From: Annona cherimola
Lineage: Eukaryota; Streptophyta; Magnoliopsida; Magnoliales; Annonaceae
Length of the DNA: 64,000 nucleotides
Assembly: GCA_030490835.1 (NCBI GenBank)
Contig: CM059972.1
Location: 58,075,563 to 58,139,562 of the forward strand
Reading direction: 5' to 3'
Positions 17,580 to 28,503 of the stretch are shown here, one piece after another (within the stretch, counting starts at the first letter, position 1; each line of letters opens with the position of its first letter). The notes under the pieces were generated by a model. The model did no database searches, had not been told where the DNA came from, and saw only the letters and a list, made by a program, of their open reading frames with translations. The position numbers were made by a program, and so were the translations under genes.

Positions 17580-18330
17580 GGAATATAACTAAATCTAACA
17601 GAATCTAATGATATCTAACGGCATCAAATAGAATCTAACTTTCATTAACGATATACTGACCTTGATTTTACACCTACAGTTAGTTTTTTTTACTCTTCAT
17701 AGGGTTATTTATGCCTTGTTATATGTTTTAGAATTTAATTAATAGGACTTAATGGATCTATCTAAGTTTAGCAAAGTCTAATAGCATCTAATGACATCTA
17801 ATCATATGTAACAACATCTAACTTTTATTATTAATATGTTAATTAACTTCCTAATTTAACACTCATAATATATTCTTAGGCCCCTTATAAAGTCATTTAT
17901 ACCTTAAATATATTAATTAGAAATTAGTTAATAAGATTTAATGAAATCTACCTAAGTTTAACAACATCTAACAACGTATAATGACATGTAACCTCATTTA
18001 ATAGCATCTGACTTTTGTTATTAAATATGTTAACCTAATTTAACATACCTAATATGTTTTTAGGCTCTTATACTTTAAATACATTAATTAGAAGTTTGTT
18101 AATAGGATTTAATGAAATCTACCTAAGTCTAACGATGTCTAATAACGTCTAATGAAATCTAACCGTATATAATGATATCTAACCATATTTAATAATATCT
18201 AACAGCATATAACAAACATGAACTTTATTATTAACACACTAATCAAGATTTAACTTCACTAATATAATTTGCTGCTCCTTATAAGGTCATTTACTCCTTC
18301 GAAACATCTAATCAAATTTAATTAAAGTTA
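17580..18330. repeat. Degenerate tandem repeat of about 180 bp with CATCTAAC-like subrepeats
   Basis: At least three and a part copies follow one another, with matching blocks starting near 17698, 17883, 18062 and 18272. Each has a 'ctttataa..gtcatttat..ctt' block, then 'attaattagaa', 'gatttaatgaaatct' and 'acctaagt', then a run of short atctaac/atctaat units 9-11 bp apart. Non-coding. Confidence 0.65.
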
Positions 18331-18710
18331 ATTAAATTTAAATAAATATATGAAGTTGTAACTCAAAAATATAAAATTTGTGAAATATACACAACTTTTT
18401 AGACTGATTGAATAATTATGTATTTTTTGAAGAATATTTTTCAAAAAATATTTAAATAATTTTAGGTTGGTGGAAAATTATTTATTTGAAGTAGATAAAA
18501 ATAATTATTTGATTATCATAGTTTGTATCTACTTTAATCTTTACAATGAAAATTAATGTACACTAAAGATTCATGAAATAAAAAATGCTTTAATTTTTTA
18601 CAATCAATATGGTTCACACTTCTTCTCCATTGTCTACAAAATAATTTTTGAATATTTTAACTTAAAAATAAATAATTATTTTAACTTCAATTTAAATATT
18701 TAATTTATAA

Positions 18711-18840
18711 CCACTAGGGCTTCACCCTAGTGGTAACACCTTTAGCCTCGTTTCTTGTTGGCAGGCGTTCGAATCTTTGCAAGCGTTATAGTCTTATTTC
18801 TTCCCAATATTTGGTGGGAGTGATGTAGGTGGAGAGTATG
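18711..18840 (+). mobile_element. Possible tRNA-derived SINE head
   Basis: A block with an A-box-like stretch (ctagtggtaacacc) and, about 40 bases on, a good B box (gcgttcgaatc), as in the Pol III promoter of tRNA-derived SINEs. It opens with a perfect 10-bp stem (accactaggg, 5-base loop, ccctagtggt). No clear 3' tail or target duplication. Confidence 0.35.
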
Positions 18841-19218
18841 GGTGTTAACGGATTAGGTTGAATGAGTTAGAACTTAATCATAATCTTAACTTATTTAAAA
18901 AAACTCAATCTTAATCCGTTTAAAAATTTCCAACACTAATCCATTTACGACCCATTTAATAAACGGGTTGGTGGGTTGTTAATGAATTGCGTACGTATAT
19001 TACAATAAGTCAAAACCAAGCTAATTATAGTTGAGTATGTATTGTTTGTAATTATCACAATGAAGTGACCTACACAAATGAGATAGGTGGCATGATCAGA
19101 TTTTTGTTAAGAGACAATGTATACTCGATGCGTCAGTATAGAGAAGGACGACAACTCAATGAGACAAAGAGGGATAGAGAAAAGTAATTGAGATGGAGAG
19201 AAAAATGATTGGAGAGGG

Positions 19219-20149
19219 AGTATTTAGTGCTACTAATGAACTTTTATGTTAAGAATTTTCGAAGTTAATGCAGAATGAGTTTGAAATGAATATGTTGGGT
19301 AAACTCGACTTCTTTCTTGGATTGCAAATCAAGGAACTAAGTGAAGAAATTTTCATAAATTAGTCCAAGTATATCAAAGAGATGCTCAAAAAGTTTAGAA
19401 TCCAAAGTAGTAAAGGGCAAGGACACCTATGAGCTCCACACCAAAATAGATAAAAATGAGAAAGGTAAACAAGTTGACCAAAGGTTATATAGAAGCATGA
19501 CTGGTTCGTTGTTGTATTTAATTGTATCTAGACCAGATATATTATTTAGTGTTTGTATGTGTTTTATATTTTAATCCAACCACAAGGAATCTCACATGTT
19601 AGTAGTAAAAAGAATTTTCAAATACTTGATTGATACTACTAATCAGGCCTATGGGATCCTAAGGATTCAACGTTTGATTTAATTGGCTATTCGGATGCGG
19701 ATTTTGCTAATTACGAAATAGATAAAAAAACATTAGTGGAACTTTTCAATTCCTTGGAAACATGACGATTTTAAAGTTCTCAAGAAAATAAACTAGTGTT
19801 GCTCTATCTACCGTAGAAGTAAAATATACAGCAATCGGTAATTGTTGTGCCCAATTTACTTTAAATGAGACAACAATTAAGGGACTATGACATAGAATAT
19901 AGAGATATACCAATTAGGTATGATAATACTAGTGCTATTTGCCTAACTAAGAATCTTGTATTACATTCTATGACCAAGCACATAGATGTTAGACATCATT
20001 TTATTAGAGAACATGTGGAAAATAATAATATTTGTTTAGAATATGTCCAAATAGAGGATCAAATTGTAAATAATTTCACTAAACCACTATGTATTGAATC
20101 ATTTTATAAAATTAGAAAAGAAATGAGTATGATTGATGTTAATGCTTGA
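19219..20149 (+). pseudogene. Old Copia copy 1: 5'-truncated reverse transcriptase/RNase H end of pol
   Basis: Homology to the young Sirevirus pol begins abruptly within the reverse transcriptase, just after the YVDD block (ATNELLC), and continues through [12 protein letters not shown], SKYIKEMLKKF, the RNase H DADFA and [13 protein letters not shown] blocks to SFYKIRKEMSMIDVNA. Many stops and frameshifts. The part upstream of 19219 is missing, so this internal region was cut before or during formation of the composite. Confidence 0.9.
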
Positions 20150-20548
20150 TATTGAAATAATGGTTTGATATGAAATTATTAGAGCATGCTTGTGTGAAAT
20201 TTGTATATTTTAAATTTGATCAATGACATAATTTGGGAAGAGGGGTAGAATAAATATTGCATTGTCACTAATACAAGGAGCCAAGTCGACTCCACTTAGC
20301 CTAGGTCGACTTCACGAAGTCGATTTCGAACCCAATTTAAGTTTGAAGTTGACCTCATAGGCGTCATTTTGGCTAGCCGCCAAGAGGGTGCAAAAATGGC
20401 ATCTCTTTCAGTTTCTTCATTCTCCCTCTCATTTTTTCTGCTTCCGACCTCCAAAATACTCCAAGCTCGATATCTCCTCCTTTATATTTTCAGGAATCCC
20501 TAACATCCATCTTACATCTAATCTTATTTCCACCTCCACTCTCAAGCA

Positions 20549-22220
20549 ATGTCTCCTAAATCAGTGTCAAAACCGAGCAAGTTTCCAATATCTCGTCACT
20601 CCCGCTCAACTACATGAGAGGAAGTGCCTAGAAAGCAAAGAATGCCCTTTAAGTGTCCACATGATGAAGCTACTACGTCCACAAGCTAACGGGTTCGGTT
20701 CCAAGAAGGTATACCATCCACTTCAATACCCCAAGAAGAAAAAAATTTAGAATCTAGTAGAGAAGATGGACCCTGAAGGAAGGGACCCTCGTAGCTAAGC
20801 CACAAGTTAGGAAAATATCGGTAGATTATTTTATGACACCTCAACAACACCGCATTTCTATAGTCATTTCTACAAGAGGAAAATTTTCCTACCTAAGGTC
20901 AGAGATATTGAATTCTTAAGAGATTATGAGTTTGAAATAGATGAGCTACTTGATTACCAAGGATGGACACAAATCTTCAAGGAAGATTGTCGTATTTATC
21001 CTAATTTAACCAGACGGTTTTATTATTGTTGGAATTAAGAAGGATTCTCTACTTATGTCAAGGACACTTAGATACGACTTGGAAACAATAGGGAAGAAGT
21101 AGCTCAAACCATTAGTGAAATCCTTCATATACCATATGCAAAAGATCGGATGTCCGAAGGACTCTAACTACCAATATTATATGATGAGCTCACAAGGAGC
21201 AACAAGTATGGGGAAGGACATAAATTCCTACACTACATGGACTTGCTCCCAAGATTGGGAGTCATATGACTTCTAGTAGCCCACTACATATTCCCAAAAG
21301 GCAGGGGAAGAAATGCAATTAACTGTAGTGAAGCATCCATCATCTGATAACTTGTCAATCGAAACTGTATTTCACTTATAAAGCTCCTTCTTGATGCATT
21401 GATTGTGAGAAAAGAAAACCCCAGAGGTGTTTTGCCCTATGGAGCTTGGATTACTACAATCGTGGAGCACTTTGGTGTTAATCAGGAAGGAGAACCTTTT
21501 GAGGTATTCAAACCCACAAATGCCGTCAACAAGGCTCTCTTACAGAGTATGGAAGTTGGCATAGAAGCCTTCAGGAAAGCACAACTCCAAGTTAGAATGG
21601 GAGGAGAACCACATGGAGAAGCACACGTGGGAGAAACACCAGTTGATGGGGAGTTCCAAGCCTCACATGCATCACTAAGGCCCATATCTCCAATATCCCA
21701 TGCCTCTCATTCTCCATAAACTTCCGATGCTTCATCTAGACCTACCCAAGCCCCTACCTTTCATATATCTGAAATTCAAACTTTTCAAGGTCTAGAAAAT
21801 AGGCTCACTCAAGAGCTAGGTACCCTCCACTTCTCAATGACACAAATGTATGTCAAACAAGCTCACCTAAAAGCAGAAATTTCTAGAATTAAGCATCATT
21901 TGGCTTCGGGAAGTTGCAGGAGTCATACCATTCCAAGTCTTCCTAACTGGGAACCATTCTGGGGTGAGTCTGTGGTTGTAGAGCCCACACTGCAAGTCAA
22001 ATCCAACCACCATTTAGCCCTTATAACTCAGCCTCTCCTTATGACACCCCTTCATCGGATTCTTTTGTTCCCATTGATATACCCTACACACTATCTCCAT
22101 TTCTCCTCTACAAAATCTCATATCTCCTTGAAACTTCCACTGTTTCATTTTGATGCTTGCCAAAAAGGGGTAAAGAGAAAGGAGTTTGAGTGTATCATAC
22201 ATGGGTTGGGTAGAATGTAA
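20549..22220 (+). pseudogene. Old Copia copy 1: decayed ORF3 downstream of pol
   Basis: Homologous to the 530-residue ORF3 of the young Sirevirus at 26356-27948. It starts with an ATG and proline/serine/lysine-rich leader, then runs through a 'Y-F, FL..Y, DYQGWT' region, the conserved ENPRGVLPYGAWITTI block (about 21413) and the C-terminal IKHHLASG block (about 21890). Stops break it. Upstream (20285 and 20304) are GTCGAC palindromes and a pyrimidine tract with ttatattttcag, as before ORF3 in the other copies. Confidence 0.85.
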
Positions 22221-22481
22221 TCTAGGGATGCTTGAAAGGTTGATAAATTGAGCTATGTTTTGAAAGGTTGTTGAATTAAATTGAAACATGCTATGTTATT
22301 GAATTGAATTAAATGAATATATTTGTTTGATTTATATGTCATCAAATAGTGTTGAAATGCACTAGGATTGATTACAACATGTTAAAGGCTGCATTATATG
22401 ATATATTAAAATTTGGTCTTTATGAAAACTAACAAAATATAAAGAAAGAAGCGTTAACTCAAATTTGGTTTTGTTAATCAT

Positions 22482-22494
22482 AAAAAGGGGAGAT
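22482..22494 (+). other. Polypurine tract of old Copia copy 1
   Basis: The sequence aaaaaggggagat lies directly left of the LTR start TGTTG at 22495. It matches the young element's tract (AAAAAGGGGGAGAT), which primes plus-strand DNA. Confidence 0.85.
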
Positions 22495-24924
22495 TGTTGT
22501 GAAGTCAACTAGAGAATCAAGAGCAATCTATGTTTTAATAATTAACAATCTAAATTTGAGTGTTTAAAGGGATTAATATATTTGGTGAAGTGTTTTCATG
22601 TTGAAAATTTCAAATAGTAAAGTATAGTAGACTAAGTCCCATAGCCAAGTCGACTAAGACACATGATTTGGATCAAGTCCATACCCAAGTTGACCTAAAA
22701 TGGAACTTAGGATGAAGAGCTTTCAAGATCTGAAGCACAGACAAGTCAAGTCGTAGAAGAGCTTTTAAGATTTGAAGCATAGATAAGTCAAGTTGCACAC
22801 CCAAGTCTACTCCGGTTGCGACTTGGAGTCGATAGCCAAGTCAACTTAGGGAATTACATGTTTTCACTGACTCAAAGTTGAACAAGCGAAGTCGTAATCC
22901 AAATCGACTCTACCTTGCGACTTGAGCAAAGTTGAAGTCCAAGTCGACCTGAGACTACGACTTGTGATCTAAGATGAATTTCAAACACTAAGTACCAAAA
23001 GTCAAGTCGCACATTCAAGTCCACTCCGCTAAGTTACTTGGATGGAGTCCAAGATCAAGTTGACTAAAATCAAGGACTTGGAAGATTAAAGCCGTTGAAG
23101 CATATTTCTTGAAGTTTAAAGTTTCAAACAGACAATGAAGTCGCATAGCCAAGTTGACTTTACTAGCAACTTGAGCAATGTTCCAGAGGTAAGTCGAGTT
23201 AGGGATTGGATATTCCTACTGAATGGGCAGACGACATACGAAGTTGCACCCAAAGTTGAATGCACATGCGACTTGGATCGAGTCGAGGAGCAAGTTGGAA
23301 CTTAATGAGCACCACATTCAAAGGAGGACTTACAAAGTAGAAATGCCTGATCAAAGTCGCATCCCAAGTTGACTCCAGTTTGCTATTTGGGTGAAGTCAC
23401 AATTGAAGTTGACTTTAGTTGCGACATGCACTTAATGGTTAAAAAAATTCAAATGTTGACGCATTTAGTATGCACCACTTACCTGCTAACATTTGAAATA
23501 ACTCCTCTATTATTTAAAGCAAGTCAAGTGGAGTGAAGATTAGCTAGAGCATTCATTGAGCTTTAACTTTCCCACCTACAAGCATTCAAAGCAATGTTGT
23601 TAGAACCGAACTGGTAAAGAGACTGATTTGGTTCAAACCTGTTTAACTGGTTTAACAAACCGACATGAACCGATAGTGATGTCAATATTATATATTTATG
23701 ATATTAGAAATATTTAATTTATTTTATATTCATACTATGGCGCCCTAACCCGAGCGTCACAACCTGAGCCTTACTCCGAGATCATTTATTGATTGGTAAA
23801 CGTGAACAGGATTGTTGCCCTGATCACACGACGGAATTTTTTTTTTCCAAGATAACGACATATCCCAATTCACATCACACATCAAAGATGTTTAATTTCA
23901 TAAAGATGCAAACAATTTCACAAACATCCCTTCCATAGAACATCACCATTTATATTGATGCATACAAAGGAATACATGGGTCAAGTTTCTTTATTTAAAC
24001 CTGTGCTCTTCTCCTGTAGTCTTCTTGTATCTGTCTTAGAGTTTGGAAAACAAATCATGAGTATTAACTCAGTAAGCGAGCTTCATAATTTTCAACAAAT
24101 GTTTTCCTTTGTAATAACCTTTTGAAATAGCCAACATCATACCCAACATGGGTATTTCATGAATAATACAAATGCATTATTATCAACATAATATGAACAT
24201 CATAATGATGGTACGCTAGCTGGGCGACCATCACATCATCTTACTCCCATCTCAAGGAGGGCGCCGCCGGCCTTTGGCCTATGTTAGCGACTTGGTCACA
24301 TTGGAGGGAGATAACCGGTCCGCTTATACCTCTAAAGTGGACCTAGTTTCTTGTGCACCATGATCATTAACAAGCTAACATGATTTTCATGAATAGACAT
24401 TTGAATTATAATTCCTCAACATTATTTAGTGAAATAATAATCAAATCAATGTACAAGAGTTATAAGAATTGCCATCCTTAAATAATTTCAAATACATTTA
24501 AACATCAATTTGTAATATATATTTTGAAAGCATTTAAACATCAATTTGCAACATAATATCAACATTTTGATAAAGCAAGTTTGCAAAGGTTTGCTTGCTT
24601 ACCTGTAATCACTTTAGTCTCTTTCTTTCACTTTTTCTTTGCCTAAATACATAAAAATAATATTTCATTCATATACATAGAATCTCATATGCTTGCACAT
24701 CTTAAGGTTTTCCAACCCACATATATTCACATCAAATTAAAATTTAACCCACTTGTCTTTCAATTTGGGTATCAATTTACCAATTTACATATTGGTGTGG
24801 CTCGTGCTTCCATTGTGATCATTCTTTTTATTTTAATACCTTTATTTAGGGTAAGTTTTCAAGTTCATTGTATCCATTAAGTTTACTCAACTTATGGAAG
24901 TTTAACACTTTCCATTTATCATTT

Positions 24925-25985
24925 TGTTGGTCCCGAGTTAGTGGCAAAACCCAAGAGGGGAGGGGTGAATTGAGTTCTTTAAAAAATCTTTGGTAAGTAA
25001 AGTCTTAACCCCTTGAGTAATTAATCCCCTTTTGAAAAGAGCTAGAGAGCAATAAAGATAAAGCAGTAAAAAGAAATATAACACAAGATTTATAGTGGTT
25101 CGGGCAAACCTTCCCTACTCCACTCTTCCAAGCTCACACTCTGTTGTGACTTGGGTTCCACTATGTATTCCACGAATACACTTAGAGTCACCGCTCTCTT
25201 CTGGATTCTAGCTCTAGGGGGCATAAACAACTCACAGGCAAAAGTAGGTGATGAGTCTCACTCCAATCACACCCTACTTTGCATATACTTGATCTTAGCT
25301 ACCCAAGCTAAATCAAGATTTATACAACAAGACAATGAAATAAATGAAACTACACTTTACAGATTTGTATAGGCAGATTTAGCCCGAGGAAGAAGTTGTA
25401 GAAGCAGCTGTGGATGAATATTGTTGAAGGCGCTAGCAATTTGAAGCTTTCTTCTTCCTTAGAATTTATACGGACCACTCAACAATGGAGAAAAGCAAAT
25501 AGGAAACCTTTCTTGCACTTCTTTTCTCTCTTTGAACTTTAACGTAGTGTCTTGTGTTCTCTTGTTTTTTCACGTTCATTTGAGGGTCCTTTTATAGAGG
25601 GAAGAAAATATGAACGTTATGGAGGTGGTTGGTGCGCAATAAATGAACTCCAACGTTCGAAAATTTGACCGTTATACTCCAAGTCGAAGCTGGAGTCGAC
25701 TTCGTCTGCGACTTGACTTCCCAAGTCGCAAGTGGAGTCGACTTGACCTGCGACTTCACCTGTTGCCTTTTGGGATTCATTCTCAAGTCGATATTTGAGT
25801 CGACTTTGGGATCGACTTCACCCAAGTCGAAGTCCAAGTCGACTTGGAGATCGACTTGACCTCTTTGCTTTCCTTAAACATTTAGCAAACATATTAGTAC
25901 CTTTTATATACTCAAAATTAGTTCTTGTTAATCATCAAAACTCAAGATTTGGTCAATTTTATTGTTTTAAACATTGTTTCCAACA
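24925..25985 (-). repeat. 3' LTR of the young Sirevirus
   Basis: 1,061 bp, TGTTGGAAAC to GGGACCAACA on the minus strand. It holds four GTCGAC palindromes (25695, 25738, 25800, 25838). G at 25952 is the single difference seen from the other LTR (A at 34467). Confidence 0.95.
25588..25600 (-). promoter_or_regulatory. Candidate TATA box in the 3' LTR
   Basis: Minus-strand CCTCTATAAAAGG about 390 bp into the LTR. The U3/R border would then lie about 30 bp further on. A second TATA-like stretch (tatataaaagg, about 25900-25910) near the LTR start is the alternative. Confidence 0.5.
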
Positions 25986-26355
25986 ATCTCCCCCTTTTTG
26001 ATGATTGACAAAACTTCATTTGAGTTGATACCTTTCAAGCATTAATCATGTTCATATGTCTTTTGAAAAACAGAGCATTTGTCTTATAGGTAAGAGCTTT
26101 TTGAAATTCCAACCATTATATTATTTTGGCATATTGGATACCTTTCAAGCAAATCATGTTGAATACTTTATTAATCAAGCATAACATATTAAGTAAACAT
26201 AACATTCATCAAAAGCATATATATATATATCAAGTTTCATTTTTACAAAATGCAATACAAAACAAAAATGAAAACAAAAATGAAACCTAGATACAAAACT
26301 ACCCAACCCATAAGAAAATGTTACTCAACTCACCTATTCTATCTCCCCCTTTTTG
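25986..26355 (-). other. 3' untranslated stretch with two polypurine tracts
   Basis: Between the ORF3 stop and the 3' LTR lie two copies of the AAAAAGGGGGAGAT tract: one at 25986-25999 touching the LTR and one at 26341-26355 touching the ORF3 stop codon. Between them is AT-rich sequence with a (TA)n run at about 26218-26231. Multiple polypurine tracts are a known Sirevirus trait. Confidence 0.85.
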
Positions 26356-27948
26356 TCAAACTATCAAAAATCGATCAACTCTTAATGATTTTGTGAATTG
26401 AAATTGAGAGATCGGATATAAGATTGGTTTGACAGGACAATGATGGGCCGATGAGTAAACAAGAGAAGCGTGATCTGGAGTTGCTTCTTTATGAACTGAT
26501 CCTGATTCGTAAGGATCGAGTTCAGGCATGGGTTTCTTCTTATGTCGGCCTGAGGCAAGATGATAGCGGATAGTCCGCATTTCCCGCTCAATTCTGTCTT
26601 GCCGGGAGTGCATATCCTCGAGGGCATTGTGAACGCTGGTGATAAGACTTGTCATCCGGTCTTCTTGATAACCCATTTTTGCCCTCATAGCAACAATTTC
26701 ATCTTTTAAATCCTTTAGGGTAACCTCCTCAGAAGAGGTTGGAGGCACCCGTTCTCTTGCAGCGGACCCTTGTGGAGAATAGGATCCGTGCGATATGGGA
26801 GATGCTGACTCCTCTTGAGCAAGTGGTGCCGCGGGAGGTTGCTCCCCCTCAGTCTGTGCATTGTCTTCTTGCTCTTCTTCTGAAGCTTCATGCCTTAGTT
26901 CAAGCAGATTGATCTTCATTCTTTGTATGAGAGCTTTATTTATGGCATTTGTGGATTTGAGCACTTCGAAAGGCTCGCCTTCAATATCCACTTTGAAGAA
27001 TTCAAGAATTTTTGTGATCCATGTGCCATAGGGAAGGACTCCTCGTGGGTTATCCTTTCTAGAAGCCAAGGCTTCAAGAAATAATTTGGGTATGCTCACT
27101 TTGACCCTGTTGGCCACTTTCCATAGTATCCCTGCTTCTTGTGGATTCAATTGATTTCTTCCACCGCCCTTTGGGTAGATGCAGTGGGCAATGAGAAGTC
27201 GGAGTACTCGTAGCCTTGGTGAAAGATCCATGTACCGAAGGAATTTGATTCCCGGATGGTACTTGTTGCTCCGGGTGAGCTGATTATACATTTGATCCAT
27301 AGTGAGATCTTCTGGAATAGGCTCATCCTCATACGGGACTCCAAGTATGTGTCCTAAATGACTCATTACTTTAGTCGGTCCTGCAACTATCCCGATTCCA
27401 AGATCCATTTCGACTCCTTTGACGAAGGTTCCAAAGTATTCTTCATCCCAAAGATAATAAAACATTCGAGTAAGATCTGGATAGACCCTTTCGTCTTCCT
27501 TTAGCAAATTGGTCCATCCTTGAAAATCCAATAGATCTTCTATGTCTGATCCATATTCTTTCAGGAAATTAAAATCTATAATCTTGGGTATGAATACCTT
27601 CCGTTCGTAGAACTTTTTGTAGAAACGGCTATGTTGGAGCTCGGTTTTGAAGTAGGTAGTGGGCATCTTCAATACTTGGGCTTTCCCAGCTGCAGTGCCC
27701 CTTCTGCTTGTCCCGGATTGTGTGCTCTGTGAGGTTTGTTGTTGATTTTCCGACCTGGGTGCTTGATCAGATGATTGAGTGGATGTTTGGAATCGAACCC
27801 GTTTACCCGTCGAAGTTGATGGTTCCTCTCTGGCTCTTTTTGATGGAGTCCTAGTTCTTCTAGGAACTTCTTTTGGTTGAGATGACGGTTGTGGTTGTGT
27901 GGGAACCCGTTTGGGGTATGGTTTTGATACGACTTTCTTTGGTGCCAT
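26356..27948 (-). CDS. Sirevirus ORF3, 530 residues, downstream of pol
   Basis: Intact frame in the position of the env-like gene of some Sireviruses. The frame is open to 28281, but the ATG at 27946-27948 (MAPKK) is chosen because both old copies start at the equivalent Met. Residues 1-95 are basic and Pro/Ser/Thr-rich. Residues about 96-345 form one globular region with LDFQGWTNLL, RLLIAHCIYPKGGGRN and NPRGVLPYGTWITKIL. It resembles, from memory, the 'putative plant transposon protein' family found scattered in plant genomes. Residues 355-405 are acidic and Pro/Ser-rich, and 408-465 look like a coiled coil. No signal peptide or membrane segment is visible, so an envelope role is unlikely. 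Function unknown; nucleic-acid or capsid-associated roles are possible. Confidence 0.85.
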   Translation of the reverse strand: MAPKKVVSKPYPKRVPTQPQPSSQPKEVPRRTRTPSKRAREEPSTSTGKRVRFQTSTQSSDQAPRSENQQQTSQSTQSGTSRRGTAAGKAQVLKMPTTYFKTELQHSRFYKKFYERKVFIPKIIDFNFLKEYGSDIEDLLDFQGWTNLLKEDERVYPDLTRMFYYLWDEEYFGTFVKGVEMDLGIGIVAGPTKVMSHLGHILGVPYEDEPIPEDLTMDQMYNQLTRSNKYHPGIKFLRYMDLSPRLRVLRLLIAHCIYPKGGGRNQLNPQEAGILWKVANRVKVSIPKLFLEALASRKDNPRGVLPYGTWITKILEFFKVDIEGEPFEVLKSTNAINKALIQRMKINLLELRHEASEEEQEDNAQTEGEQPPAAPLAQEESASPISHGSYSPQGSAARERVPPTSSEEVTLKDLKDEIVAMRAKMGYQEDRMTSLITSVHNALEDMHSRQDRIEREMRTIRYHLASGRHKKKPMPELDPYESGSVHKEATPDHASLVYSSAHHCPVKPILYPISQFQFTKSLRVDRFLIV

Positions 27949-28503
27949 TTGGAGTTTGGACTTTATGGATCTGAGAGGGAATGCGAGTGAGAGAAAGAGA
28001 GAGTTTGAGAGATAGTGTGGAAGAGAAAAAGAAAGAAAAGGAAACTGAGAGAGTGAGAGATAAAGAGAATGAAAGGGAGTGAAAGAGAGATAGTGTGTGA
28101 CGATTTGCCGGAGACAAAGGAAAAAATCGCCGGAGAAAAGGCTGTCGCCGGAGAGGGAGAAATAAGGAGAATCGCCGGAGGAGAAGAGGAAAAACAGGGA
28201 GGCCGGAAAAATGAGGAAGAAAAGAAAGAGAAGAGAAGAAATAGAGAGGAGAGTCGGCCGAATGCGAAACGTCGCGCGCACGGAGTCGACTTTGCCCTAG
28301 GCGAAGTCGACTTCGGTCCCTCTGGAGTCGACTTCGCTATTGAAGCGGAGTCGACTTTGCTCCTGTGGAGTCGACTTCGCTCCTGAAGCGGAGTCGACTT
28401 CACTTTCCCAAGTCGACTTGGCGAAGTCGACTTGGCTCCCATGGAGTCGACTTGACTCATCAGATTTGCCTTTCTCAAATTTTGGTTTCTTGTTTTAATT
28501 TTC
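27949..28503 (-). promoter_or_regulatory. Leader between pol and ORF3: GTCGAC cluster and acceptor-like site
   Basis: A 555-bp non-coding spacer. Right after pol come nine GTCGAC palindromes (28285, 28306, 28327, 28350, 28370, 28393, 28412, 28426, 28446), each in an AGTCGACTT-like context. Then about 280 bases of pyrimidine-rich minus-strand sequence with repeated CTCCGGCGA units end in TTCCCTCTCAG at 27971, 22 bases before the ORF3 ATG. This looks like a 3' splice site or a CT-rich promoter for a separate ORF3 message. No donor has been identified. Confidence 0.55.

Larger units (their letters stand above)
14923..19218. other. AT-rich intergenic region upstream of uL4
   Basis: The first 150 bases should hold the uL4 5' UTR and promoter. 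The rest has no open frame resembling a protein. It contains MITE copies 2 and 3, a degenerate tandem repeat and a SINE-like block, annotated separately. The parts between these (15.5-17.2 kb and 18.3-18.7 kb) hold nothing I can name. Confidence 0.6.

Noticed and set aside
25151..25372. 73-codon frame in the Sirevirus LTR, with an identical one at 33666-33887
   Set aside because: It is identical only because the LTRs are identical. It lies in R/U5 on the antisense strand and has no homology.
26356..27948. Reading ORF3 as a viral envelope protein
   Set aside because: No signal peptide, transmembrane segment or glycoprotein-like cysteine pattern is visible.
27949..28281. N-terminal extension of ORF3 (frame open to an ATG at 28281)
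   Set aside because: The added residues are a translation of the pyrimidine-rich leader and GTCGAC-bearing spacer. The two old copies begin at the Met equivalent to 27948.
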